Assembly: GCF_026013615.1 (NCBI RefSeq)
Contig: NZ_JAPDPI010000003.1
Coordinates: forward strand, 180,031-244,030
From: Plebeiibacterium marinum
GTDB lineage: Bacteria > Bacteroidota > Bacteroidia > Bacteroidales > Marinilabiliaceae
Direction: 5' to 3'
DNA: 64,000 nucleotides
Shown: piece by piece, positions 47,664 to 57,130 of the stretch
Layout of the letters: every line of letters begins with the position of its first letter
How positions within the stretch are numbered: the stretch's first letter is position 1
The notes under the pieces: generated by a model
Database searches by the model: none
Seen by the model: the letters and a program-made list of their open reading frames with translations, nothing else
Told to the model about the DNA's origin: nothing
Translations under genes and position numbers: made by a program

Positions 47664-50600
47664 CTATAATAATTGAGAAGGCGACTTATTAAAATGTTTT
47701 CTAAAAACAGTACTAAAATAACCTACACTTGAAAAACCGCACATTTCACTTATTTCAGTAATTGTATATTCTTTTGTTTGCAATAACTCTAAAGAATAAT
47801 CGAGTCTAATAGACTTAATAAAATCAGTTGGAGACTGATTCGTTAAAGCCTTTACCTTTTTATATAATAATGAAGAACTAACATTCATCTCTGCAGCAAA
47901 ATCATTTTTAGAAAAATTGGAATTACTTATGTTTTCTCTTACAATTTTCACCATTTGCTTAATAAACTTATCATTTATTTTATTCTCTAATATAGGCTTT
48001 TCGTCATCATTTATTTTTATAATTTTTAACGCCTTATCTCTAGATATTTGTCGATTTTGGATTATAGTTTTTATTCTATGTTGAAGAATAGTAATATCAA
48101 ATGGCTTTGTAAGATAATCATCTGCGCCTAATCCTAATCCTTTTAACTCTTGTGCTTTATCAGCCAAAGCCGTCAATAAAACAATCGGAATATGTGAAGT
48201 TTCGTAAGTTGATTTAAGCTTTGTACAAAGGTCAAAACCATCCATATTTGGCATCATAATATCAGACACAATTAAATCTGGCATTTCTTTAATTATTATT
48301 TCCCATGCAACCATACCATCATTAGCTATGAGTATCTCATATTCCTCTATCATTGCAGAAGCTAAAAATTCTTGCAAATACTCATTATCCTCTACCACAA
48401 GAACTTTCATTTTCAAATCACTCGTCTGATCAATTTCTTCTTCTATTTTTTTATAATTAGAAATATAACTATGTGTTTTATTATCATGCTGCCCCTCCAA
48501 TTCTTTGTTCTCCACCTCAACATAAGGAACTTCAATTCTAAATATAGATCCAGAATCCGGTTGACTTTCATAACTTATTTTCCCCTTATGTAAGCTGATA
48601 TAATTTTTAACCAAAAGCAATCCTATTCCTGAGCCTACAATTTTACTATTTACGGCATTTTCAGCTCTATAGTATTCTTTAAATAAAAGCTTTTGTGCAT
48701 TTTTATCAATTCCAATTCCATTATCAATAACTTCCAATTGCCATTTTAACTTCGTTCCTACAAAATTAATTCTAATACTATTTTCACTTTCTGAATACTT
48801 TATTGCATTTGAAATTAAATTATCAATTACTTTTTCAATCATAACTTCATCAATTGCCGTAATATATTCATCCACATTTGAATTAAAAAACAATTTTATA
48901 TTCCTGGATTTCGCATATGACTCAAACATTATCACTCTATTATTAAGAATCTTAACTACATCATGCATTTTTAATAAAAGGTATTCTTTCCCTATATCAA
49001 CTTTTTGAAAATCCATTAAATGGTTTACAACCTTAAGCAATCGATGTGTTTGATCTGTAGCGAGATGAAGATAATTCAATGCCTTATTTGATAATCCTTC
49101 CTCTTTATTTAACTCTTCAATAGGACCATTTATTAATGTAAGAGAAGTTCTGATATCATGAGCCGTATTTGCGAAAAACCGTATTTTTTCTTCGGAATGT
49201 ATCTTTTTTAGATTATGGATATAATATTTAAATAAAAATATACCTAATCCCCCAATAACACTTAATACCAACACATTAAACCACCACATTCTATAATAAG
49301 GAGGAACTATTGTAATTTTTAAACTTCTTTCCTGAATTAAATTTGACAATGCATTATCAAACATTCTAATCCTAAGATTATAGATATTACTTGGAAGATT
49401 CGAATAGGATATAATATTGTTTTTTCCTGGCGTACTCCAATCCTCGTTTAAACCTTCAAGTTTCCATGAAAACTTACATCCGGTAGAATTCATTACAATA
49501 GGGATCATTTCGACACTAATTGTGTTTTGAAAATATTTTAGGGTAATTTCATCCAGACTATCAATTGATTTAGTAATATTCAGATCATCCAAATCTCTTA
49601 CTGAACTCCCTGAGATTGTTATATCCTGCAAAAAAATCTTCCCATTATCTTCCTCTTCTTCTAATAGTTGGGGATCAAAAACGATAACACCTTTATTTGT
49701 TCCCCAAATCAATCTTCCATCTTGTAATGCATAATGAGAGTTCTGATTAAACGAAGTATTATTTAGTTCAATTTTTGAACTGAAGGATACGATTGCATTT
49801 GTCGTTACATTTAATCTGCACATCCCTTGTTCTGTTCCAATCCATAGAAATTCTCCTGAATGTTCAATACTATTTACAAAATTAGAAGGTAATCCTGAAT
49901 CCTTGGTAAAGTATATTTTCTTCTTGGATTTTAAATCATATTTAATTAAACCATCACCACATGTAGCTACCCAAATAATATTATTATTTGGGTAAATATC
50001 ATAAACCACATGACCATTAATCAAATTTTCTTGTTCTCCTGTTTCTTTATTAAATAGAAATAAACCATATGTTTTTCCAAGCAGTAAGTACTTCTCATCA
50101 TACTCAACCATTAAATAGCATATCGCATCAGAATAACTTTTAAAACGATTCTCGTTTACTTTGTAACAAACCAGATCTCCTCTAATACCTCCAAACCAAA
50201 TATCACCATTTCTATCCTTTAGTATATTGTAGATAAATTTATTTGAGAAAACACTATCTGTTTCTTCAAAACATTTCTTGTCTAATACTTTTTTTGATTT
50301 TGAATCTATTAGATATAAGCCTGAAGAATAAGTCCCAGCCCAAATGCGTCCTTTATTATCCTCACATAAAGAAAGAAAGACTTGAGATTGCTCCTGTTTA
50401 TTATGAAAAAACGAATACCATTTATTATTTTTCTTATCCAATAAACTCACTCCGTTATTCGTTGCAAACCACAAGTTTCCTTGCTTATCTTCCAATATAC
50501 TGTTCACATCATCATTAACCAGAGAATTAGTATTATTTGTTACATGATTAAACTTAGTTAACGAAGTGTTCTCCTGATCAAAAAAAGAGACTCCTCCACT

Positions 50601-51563
50601 ATATGTACAAACCCAGACTCTCTTATTATTATCAAGATAAATATCATATACTCCATTTCCTTTTAATGAATATGGATTATCCGAATCATCTTTAAAAATA
50701 GCCGACACCTTCTTTGTATAACGATTTATTTCCCATATTCCCTGGCCATCTACTCCAATGGAAATGATTGAATCGGAAATTGATTCAATTGCTAATATCG
50801 GTTGGCTGGGGATTTCTGGAATTTTTGAAAGTTTTTTTTCTTTGTAATTATCATTAATGTAATAAAAGCCATTAGATTCACTGCCAATCCATAATATTTG
50901 TATCTTTTCATCAAAATAAAATTTAGATAATCTAAAACGATCATTTACACTAAATCTAAAATAGTTTTCTGAAGTTAATGTTCGAATGTCATATAATTTT
51001 ATTTCACCATTAACATCATAAAAAAAACTATAATCATCATACCAAGCCAGACTATTTACTTCATTATTCTGTGTTACTGCTATTAATCCTGACTTTTCAT
51101 CATAAGAAAACATTCCTACGGTTGATGCTATCCAAATTTTATTCTGATTATCTATCAATATTGAAGAAACATAAATATATGGATTCCTTATAATCTTAGA
51201 TATATTAATAACTTTTTCAAACTGATCTTTTACAGTATTATATTTGAATATTTGCCCATTATTGGCATAAGCAATTAAAATACCATTCTTATATTTAAGA
51301 TTAACATGAAGAACATCGGCTGTTTCATAAGGTAACTCATAAAATTTTATATCATTTTGGGTATAACGAATAACACCCATTTTTGAAGAAATCCAGATAA
51401 ATCCGTTTGAATCACTACATACCATATTGGTTTGGCGAAATGATACACCATATTCTTCATTAAGATTATAAAACCGGGTAACATCATTGGCTAATACATC
51501 CCTTATATTAGAAAAAAGGCAAATAACAACAATAATCAAAGTAGTATATATCCTAATATTCAT
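47664..51563 (-). CDS. Hybrid two-component system regulator with beta-propeller sensor (xylan HTCS)
   Basis: 1299 residues from the ATG at 51563; a GTG at 51602 would add 13 residues ahead of the signal peptide (MNIRIYTTLIIVVICLF). The sensor is about 725 residues of two-component-propeller repeats (for example GNLWFATNNGVSLLDK and GDIWFGGIRGDLVCYK) ending in a Y_Y_Y-type domain. Then come a membrane helix (about 760-782), a kinase with phospho-His802 in the variant motif AHDIRTSL, ATP motifs DNGIGID and GSGIGLLL, a receiver with Asp1101 in SDIMMPNMDG, and a C-terminal AraC-type domain. Known family role: senses a glycan fragment in the periplasm and directly activates its locus. The ligand here is inferred to be a xylo-oligosaccharide. 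Confidence 0.95.
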   Translation of the reverse strand: MNIRIYTTLIIVVICLFSNIRDVLANDVTRFYNLNEEYGVSFRQTNMVCSDSNGFIWISSKMGVIRYTQNDIKFYELPYETADVLHVNLKYKNGILIAYANNGQIFKYNTVKDQFEKVINISKIIRNPYIYVSSILIDNQNKIWIASTVGMFSYDEKSGLIAVTQNNEVNSLAWYDDYSFFYDVNGEIKLYDIRTLTSENYFRFSVNDRFRLSKFYFDEKIQILWIGSESNGFYYINDNYKEKKLSKIPEIPSQPILAIESISDSIISIGVDGQGIWEINRYTKKVSAIFKDDSDNPYSLKGNGVYDIYLDNNKRVWVCTYSGGVSFFDQENTSLTKFNHVTNNTNSLVNDDVNSILEDKQGNLWFATNNGVSLLDKKNNKWYSFFHNKQEQSQVFLSLCEDNKGRIWAGTYSSGLYLIDSKSKKVLDKKCFEETDSVFSNKFIYNILKDRNGDIWFGGIRGDLVCYKVNENRFKSYSDAICYLMVEYDEKYLLLGKTYGLFLFNKETGEQENLINGHVVYDIYPNNNIIWVATCGDGLIKYDLKSKKKIYFTKDSGLPSNFVNSIEHSGEFLWIGTEQGMCRLNVTTNAIVSFSSKIELNNTSFNQNSHYALQDGRLIWGTNKGVIVFDPQLLEEEEDNGKIFLQDITISGSSVRDLDDLNITKSIDSLDEITLKYFQNTISVEMIPIVMNSTGCKFSWKLEGLNEDWSTPGKNNIISYSNLPSNIYNLRIRMFDNALSNLIQERSLKITIVPPYYRMWWFNVLVLSVIGGLGIFLFKYYIHNLKKIHSEEKIRFFANTAHDIRTSLTLINGPIEELNKEEGLSNKALNYLHLATDQTHRLLKVVNHLMDFQKVDIGKEYLLLKMHDVVKILNNRVIMFESYAKSRNIKLFFNSNVDEYITAIDEVMIEKVIDNLISNAIKYSESENSIRINFVGTKLKWQLEVIDNGIGIDKNAQKLLFKEYYRAENAVNSKIVGSGIGLLLVKNYISLHKGKISYESQPDSGSIFRIEVPYVEVENKELEGQHDNKTHSYISNYKKIEEEIDQTSDLKMKVLVVEDNEYLQEFLASAMIEEYEILIANDGMVAWEIIIKEMPDLIVSDIMMPNMDGFDLCTKLKSTYETSHIPIVLLTALADKAQELKGLGLGADDYLTKPFDITILQHRIKTIIQNRQISRDKALKIIKINDDEKPILENKINDKFIKQMVKIVRENISNSNFSKNDFAAEMNVSSSLLYKKVKALTNQSPTDFIKSIRLDYSLELLQTKEYTITEISEMCGFSSVGYFSTVFRKHFNKSPSQLL

Positions 51564-51833
51564 CTGTTTATAATTTATTTTAATGATCACATAGTCTGCC
51601 ACAATACACCGGGAGAACTCGCATCAACAGTCATCTCCATACTGTGAGAAAAATATTTTCATGGCTCGTTTCTTATGCTTATTTAAACAAGTTAAAAACC
51701 TATTTGTTAAAAAATTTAACATGTTAAAAATATGAAGTAAATATTAGTCTACAAACAATAAATTACTTAAACATCTACTTTTAAACGATAAACACTTATA
51801 TCGAATATTATATTATCCAGGATTTTAATAAAA
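51564..51833. other. Upstream region of the beta-propeller HTCS
   Basis: Gene-free, A/T-rich. GTTAAAAA occurs three times (51691, 51706, 51723). No TAnnTTTG box is obvious. With the terminator at 51834-51887 it makes up the gap between the HTCS and the GH43 multidomain gene. Confidence 0.3.
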
Positions 51834-51887
51834 AAGTATCAAGATCCAATTAATTTCAAATAAAACTTAATTTAAATCTTGATACTT
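51834..51887 (-). terminator. Terminator of the GH43 multidomain gene
   Basis: Arms AAGTATCAAGAT and ATCTTGATACTT (12 bp, perfect) enclose a 30-nt loop that itself can pair (AATTAA/TTAATT). On the minus strand the stem is followed by TTTTTTATT, as in an intrinsic terminator. It begins 40 bp past the stop codon. Confidence 0.7.
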
Positions 51888-51926
51888 ACATAAATCTATT
51901 TTAATATGGAAATCTCCTAATACAAT

Positions 51927-54654
51927 CTAAAATCCAGACTCATAAACCTTTTCTCCACCAACAATATAAATACCCCTTGAAAGACCATCTGTGGCATTTT
52001 TCCGTTTCACATCTGACCTTACTTTAACTCCCATAATGGTATAAACATCTACAATTTCGTTTTCATTGTAATAAACATTATCCTTTGCACTGGATGTATC
52101 AAAATTAGAATTATTAGTTAAATAAATACGATTAATTACAATATCACAATAACCCACCGACCAAAAGCCAACAATATAAATATGAGTAGGATCAAGAAGT
52201 TCACCGGTATTACTATTATACATCTTAGAAAGAGTTACAACAACTTGTTTTGCGCTGCCAAAATCATATTGAGCAGAACCACCCCAATAATTATTACTGT
52301 CAAATAAACGAAATGAGGTACCACATGAGTTTGCATTCGCCAGTTCTACCACCAAATATTGATATCCCGTAATATCTATTCCTGCATTATATTCCCAACC
52401 ACCAAAACCATATTGTCCTGTCTTTAATATTTTGGTTGCTTCATTAAATGATCCTGTCGCATATATTGAAGGATTAAACAATTCCTTAGTTAATGGAAAT
52501 GTAGATGATGAAACTGTACAAGTTTTTGAAATTGGATCACCCAAATCACCTTGATAAGTAATTGTAATTGTTGCTTCACCATCTGCCAAAGCAATAATAT
52601 TACCATTCACAATTTGAATCACATCAGAATTGGGATTACTATACTTTGCTCCTAACGTAACATCTTTTGAATGTCCACCTTCATAAAAAGCAGTAACTGT
52701 TAATATACTAACACTACCTGTCAATAATTCAACATTATCTGCATCAATAACTAAATCACTTAGTGTCAAAGATTCTTCGGTATAGCCTGTAAACGAATCA
52801 TCATAAAACGTATCTTCATCAAATGTTTGTTCTGTCGAAAACCAATCTACATCCACATATCCTCCGGTTTGAATCGTTGCAAAATTAAAGATACAAAACT
52901 TATTACCTGTAAATACTGATAAATCAAACTGCATATCCAGTTCTGTTCCTAAGTCAATATATGTTTCATTATCCAGACTATAAGAAAAGGATGCAATATC
53001 AGTTTCTGTATTAACCTTAACCCTAAGATAAATTTCAGCATTATCAATTACCGGTCCTGTTGTTAATACTCCATCATTCATTTGAACGCATGTTTTATTC
53101 CCATCAATAACTTTTATACCTATATATGCATAAGGATCTTGAAAAACTGCAATCCCAGCCACATCTCCATCTTGCATATTTTCAATATTCATCTTAATGG
53201 TTCCATATAAATAGCCTGTATTTGAATGATAACCTAAAATCCGTTGAGTTAAAGTATTTTGAGCCTCTTTAAGATTTTCAACAACACTAACCGTTTCTAA
53301 TCTTAAATAATCCGGATTTTTTGTTAATGACCATTTACTATTATCGGGATTATGATTCCAACCCCATTGCATACCTAATTCATAATTACGGAAATTATCA
53401 TTTGTTGGCAAATATTTTTCGGTGTGCACCATTCCTACATCAGGTTTAGAATAAGTAGTAACAGCAACACCTTCATTGCCAATAACAGGCCAATTATCTT
53501 CCCATTGAACCGGTTGTAGATTAGGCATTCGACCTAAAGCTCCATTATCCTGAAATAAAATAGTCCACCATTGACCTGTTTGAGTTTCAACCAGCGCACC
53601 CTGATGTATATTATTATCATCCAAAACCAGCTTTTCCTCATAAGTTCCATATATATTGATTGATCTTAATACTGTTTGATATGCAGGCCAGCCTCCATAG
53701 GTTGCGTATATATAATAATAATCACCAATTTTATATAAATGACTTCCTTCAAGTCCCTCTTTTACAGTATACGAATACACCTCCTTAGTAGTACCAGCCA
53801 TGATATTAAAATCGCTGTCCAGTTCTGAAATTTTTAATGTATTAATCCCATAAACTACATATATTTTCCCATCATCATCAAAAAACAATCCCGGATCATA
53901 ATAACTATTATCCAGTTCTTTCATTTCCCATGTTCCCTCAGGATCATCTGTTGTTAGCAAGAAACAGCCTTCATCTAAAGTCGTAAACAATAAATAGTAT
54001 TTTCCATTATTATATTTTAAACTTGAGGCCCATTGTCCATGTGAGTATCGGTCACAATCATTTAAATTATAACAATCTGTAGATGCAATTTTTTGCAAAG
54101 GATTACAGCAATACTCCCAATTCACCAAATCATTAGATTTCAAAATTGTTGCTCCCGGAAAAATATGCATTGTTGTTGAAACCATGTAATATACATCACC
54201 AACACGAATTATATCAGGATCAGGGAAGTCTCCATAAATTAGAGGATTTGAATAAGTTCCATCCCCATTATCGCTAGTTTCCTGGTATTTAAAGTCAGCT
54301 CTTGGGTAATCTACTGTTGCATAATCCTGAAACCAATTATAACAGGGAACAGCACAAGCCTCTTCATTTGACTCATAGGCAAATGTCCAATTCTCAGGTT
54401 CTGCATAATGAATTAAGTTATCAGGTGCCAATAGATTCCAAATTCCAAATGCGCCACCATTAAACCAGGGGTTAGGTGTTACTGCTACGCCATGTAAATT
54501 TACAATATTACCATGAGGGTCTTTTAAATAACGACCTTCAACATGTAACTTTGGCGTTGGCATTCCATTCCATTCCATTCCATGCATATATGGTATGATT
54601 AAAAGAAAGTAATAACAACACAATAGCTATCGGTGTAATTAGACTATTCTTCAT
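51927..54654 (-). CDS. Secreted GH43 multidomain xylan enzyme with T9SS-like tail; signal peptide out of frame at a pentanucleotide repeat
   Basis: From the ATG at 54654 a clean signal peptide is read (18 residues to LLLLSF, then NHTIYA). After the TTCCA repeat at 54563-54582 that frame meets a stop, giving only 38 residues. The enzyme continues in another frame (long open frame 54623 to 51927, nominal first codon TTG). Domains, numbered in the long frame: about 25-60, a strip resembling the first strand of GH5 (LHVEGRYLKDPHGNIVNLHG); about 120-420, GH43 with FPDPD (Asp135), YYDPGLFFDDDG and LEGSHLY; a GH43-type beta-sandwich to about 620; a BIG2-like domain; a jelly-roll module (GQYGFGGWEY); and a C-terminal sorting domain ending GIYIVGGEKVY. 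One more repeat unit, or two fewer, would fuse signal and enzyme. As sequenced it should be unexported or OFF. Confidence 0.85.
54563..54582. repeat. Pentanucleotide microsatellite (TTCCA)x4 inside the GH43 gene
   Basis: Four perfect TTCCA units on the plus strand (TGGAA on the coding strand), immediately after the signal-peptide codons. Five bases is not a multiple of three, so every gain or loss of a unit changes the frame. The frame is restored at 5 units (+1) or 2 units (-2). With two units the join would read IYA-WNGMPTPKLHV. Confidence 0.9.
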
Positions 54655-54868
54655 TTGATTTTCATAGATTATATAATATCATTAAAATACCATATTGAAA
54701 TTAATTAATGCAATAAACAAGCATTGAAACAACACACTAAGACTTAGATATAAAAAGGGTAACAACTATAATATGAAACAATAATAAATCATTAAATTAT
54801 TTTTGATTTTTAATTTCAGACATTAGTTTTCTAAAATTAGACGTTCCAAAACTATCCATAAATAAAAA

Positions 54869-54894
54869 GGGCTGTCTTTATTTTGGAACAGTCC
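54869..54894 (-). terminator. Probable terminator of the GH95-GH67 operon
   Basis: On the minus strand GGACTGT pairs with ACAGCCC (one mismatch) across 12 nt and is followed by TTTTTATTT. It lies about 130 bp past the GH67 stop and beyond the SusD-like remnant. Confidence 0.5.
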
Positions 54895-54923
54895 TACTAT
54901 GAAATGAAAACTAATTTTTTAAT

Positions 54924-54998
54924 CTAATTAAACCCAGGATTTTGATAGAGTGCTCTATTTCTTGTTTCCTTGATGAAAGACATGAAATAGAATCCCAT
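54924..54998 (-). pseudogene. Possible remnant of a SusD gene 3' end
   Basis: Immediately after GH67, same strand, a short frame ends FIKETRNRALYQNPGFN and a TAG stop. The aromatic-poor approach followed by QNPGF/QNPGW at the very C-terminus is how SusD proteins end (compare FKQNPGW at 40238 and KQNYGF at 14515). No full SusD frame precedes it. It is read as a deletion scar; with only about 25 residues the assignment is tentative. Confidence 0.4.
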
Positions 54999-55024
54999 CA
55001 CACAAAATCCTACACAATTCTTAA

Positions 55025-57079
55025 TCAATGCCTTTCCAAATCTTCTTTAATAATAACATCAAGTTCATGAACAGGACGTTCTATATCATAAGGTATAGGC
55101 AAATGACTATACTGTTGAAAATACAATAAACAGGCATCTTTCCATAACTGAGCATTTCGGCTCTGCTCTCTTAATTTACGTTGAACATGAAAAAACCTTT
55201 GAAAATCAACATAAGGTTGAACTTTATCCCAAACAGTTTGAAAATGTCTAACTTGTTTTACTCCCGAATCGTAGCGATAGCATAATTCATCCCATAAAGT
55301 ACGTCCACTTTTCATTTTATATGTCCAGGAAAGATGATGAAACCATAAAAGATACATTTCAGGACATGTTATTGTATTACTAAATAATAAACTAACGTTT
55401 TCACTATACTGACATACGCCATTACTTCCTGTTGCTGTACGATTGAATCCAATTCCAACGGAATCTGCCTGGTGGTAATAAGGTGGAGTCCAATCTTTTC
55501 TAATGCCCTTGGGAGCCCACCATGGCCCTGGTCCATAATGCTCTTCAGCCGCAAAAATATGATGTAGTCCTAAGGGCATCATATAATTAACAGCTGCTTC
55601 ACGACTATCAAGCATCATTTGTTTAATCGGTTTCAGGAAATTCAATTCCCAATCAGGATTAAATATAGCACTTTTTTGATCTGTATTTTTAAATGTCTGT
55701 ATAAGCCATTCATTCGCAATCTGTTCACTTGTTAATGAATTATTCCAAGCCAGACGGCCAAAAGCATACCAGTTTGCCTGGGCAAAAAGATGCCCGCACC
55801 AATTAGCATCTAATCCAATATTTGACACCCCTGCAATAGCAGTATATTTTTGAGTAATGAGACTTCCATCAGTACAATTAGCGATAGTACTGCCTTTTCC
55901 TTTTCTATAAGTATCAGATTTTAAAAATTCTTCCCACATAGGAGCCAGAAAAACCAAATGAATACCTTGTCCCAAATATTCCTGGGTAATTTGAATTTCA
56001 GGCATTATTGAGGAACTCTTCATTGCACCAAATAATGGACTAAAAGGCTCTCGCGGTTGAAAATCTATAGGTCCGTTTTTTACCTGTATAATCACATTAT
56101 CTCTAAATTGGCCATCCAGTGGCATAAATTCATTGTATGCTTGTTTAGCTCGATCTTCTTCAGAAGTTTGATACACAAATGCACGCCACATAATTACACC
56201 CCCATAGGGTTTCACGGCATCAGCAAGCATATTTGCTCCATCAGCATGAGTACGGCCATAATCCTGAGGACCCGGTTGGCCTTCACTATTGGCTTTAACC
56301 AAAAAACCACCAAAATCAGGAATTAACTGATATATTTCTTTTGCTTTTTCATTCCACCACTCATTAACCTTAGAGTCGAACGGATCTGAAGTTTCTAAAC
56401 CACCAATCATTGATGGAGAGGAAAATTTAATGGATAAATACGTTTTAATACCATAGGGTCGAAGAATATCTGCAATAGCTTTTACTCTATTTAACACATT
56501 ATGAGTTAACATCTCAGGAGAAGCATTTACATTATTTAGCACAGTTCCATTAATTCCTATCGAAGCATTAGCACGAGCATATTCCTGCCATAAAACTTTG
56601 TCTTCTTCTTTAACAACAAACGCATCCTCTCCATCTCGCCAAAAAATTGAATTTCCGGCATAACCACGCTCTATAGTTCCATCTAGATTATCCCAATGAT
56701 TTAAAACACGATATTCATATGCTGGATTACATACATCAAATTTTATATCATCTCCAACATTTTGTCTTCTTAATAGTTCATAAACACCATATAGAATACC
56801 TAAATCTGTATTTGCCTGAATTTTGTTGTCACTTAAAATAAAACCATCTCCTTTAATTAGATCGTCTCTTTTAATTATCAAATAAATATTTTTTCCTGCT
56901 TGCCCCTTCCACCCAGATTTCAACTCCTCCTCTGCAATATTTAAAGTTGAAGATTTTTTGTTACAAACAACATTTATTGATTTTCCACTACCACTTCTCA
57001 ACCAAAGCTGATGTCCGTTTTCTGCAAACAAATGCATTGATATGAAACCAAGAAATAAAACACTATGTATAAATCTCAT
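55025..57079 (-). CDS. aguA: GH67 alpha-glucuronidase
   Basis: 684 residues, signal peptide (MHLFAE). The normal GH67 architecture is complete: N-terminal beta-domain, (beta/alpha)8 barrel and C-terminal helical domain. Acid Glu266 in VKANSEGQPGP and the base pair Asp339 (KNGPIDFQ) and Glu367 (QITQEYLG) keep the same spacing (73 and 28 residues) as the known family members. It removes 4-O-methyl-glucuronic acid from the non-reducing end of xylo-oligosaccharides and so complements GH115. It begins 51 bp after GH95. Confidence 0.95.
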   Translation of the reverse strand: MRFIHSVLFLGFISMHLFAENGHQLWLRSGSGKSINVVCNKKSSTLNIAEEELKSGWKGQAGKNIYLIIKRDDLIKGDGFILSDNKIQANTDLGILYGVYELLRRQNVGDDIKFDVCNPAYEYRVLNHWDNLDGTIERGYAGNSIFWRDGEDAFVVKEEDKVLWQEYARANASIGINGTVLNNVNASPEMLTHNVLNRVKAIADILRPYGIKTYLSIKFSSPSMIGGLETSDPFDSKVNEWWNEKAKEIYQLIPDFGGFLVKANSEGQPGPQDYGRTHADGANMLADAVKPYGGVIMWRAFVYQTSEEDRAKQAYNEFMPLDGQFRDNVIIQVKNGPIDFQPREPFSPLFGAMKSSSIMPEIQITQEYLGQGIHLVFLAPMWEEFLKSDTYRKGKGSTIANCTDGSLITQKYTAIAGVSNIGLDANWCGHLFAQANWYAFGRLAWNNSLTSEQIANEWLIQTFKNTDQKSAIFNPDWELNFLKPIKQMMLDSREAAVNYMMPLGLHHIFAAEEHYGPGPWWAPKGIRKDWTPPYYHQADSVGIGFNRTATGSNGVCQYSENVSLLFSNTITCPEMYLLWFHHLSWTYKMKSGRTLWDELCYRYDSGVKQVRHFQTVWDKVQPYVDFQRFFHVQRKLREQSRNAQLWKDACLLYFQQYSHLPIPYDIERPVHELDVIIKEDLERH

Positions 57080-57130
57080 AAAATCTATATTAAAAAGTAA
57101 TAATTAACGTTTTTTCAATTATAACATAAA

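Noticed and set aside
54563..54582. Frame break at the TTCCA repeat as a plain sequencing error
   Set aside because: A 20-bp perfect repeat is easily read through and not a homopolymer, and the break coincides exactly with the repeat; kept as phase variation, with read inspection as the test.
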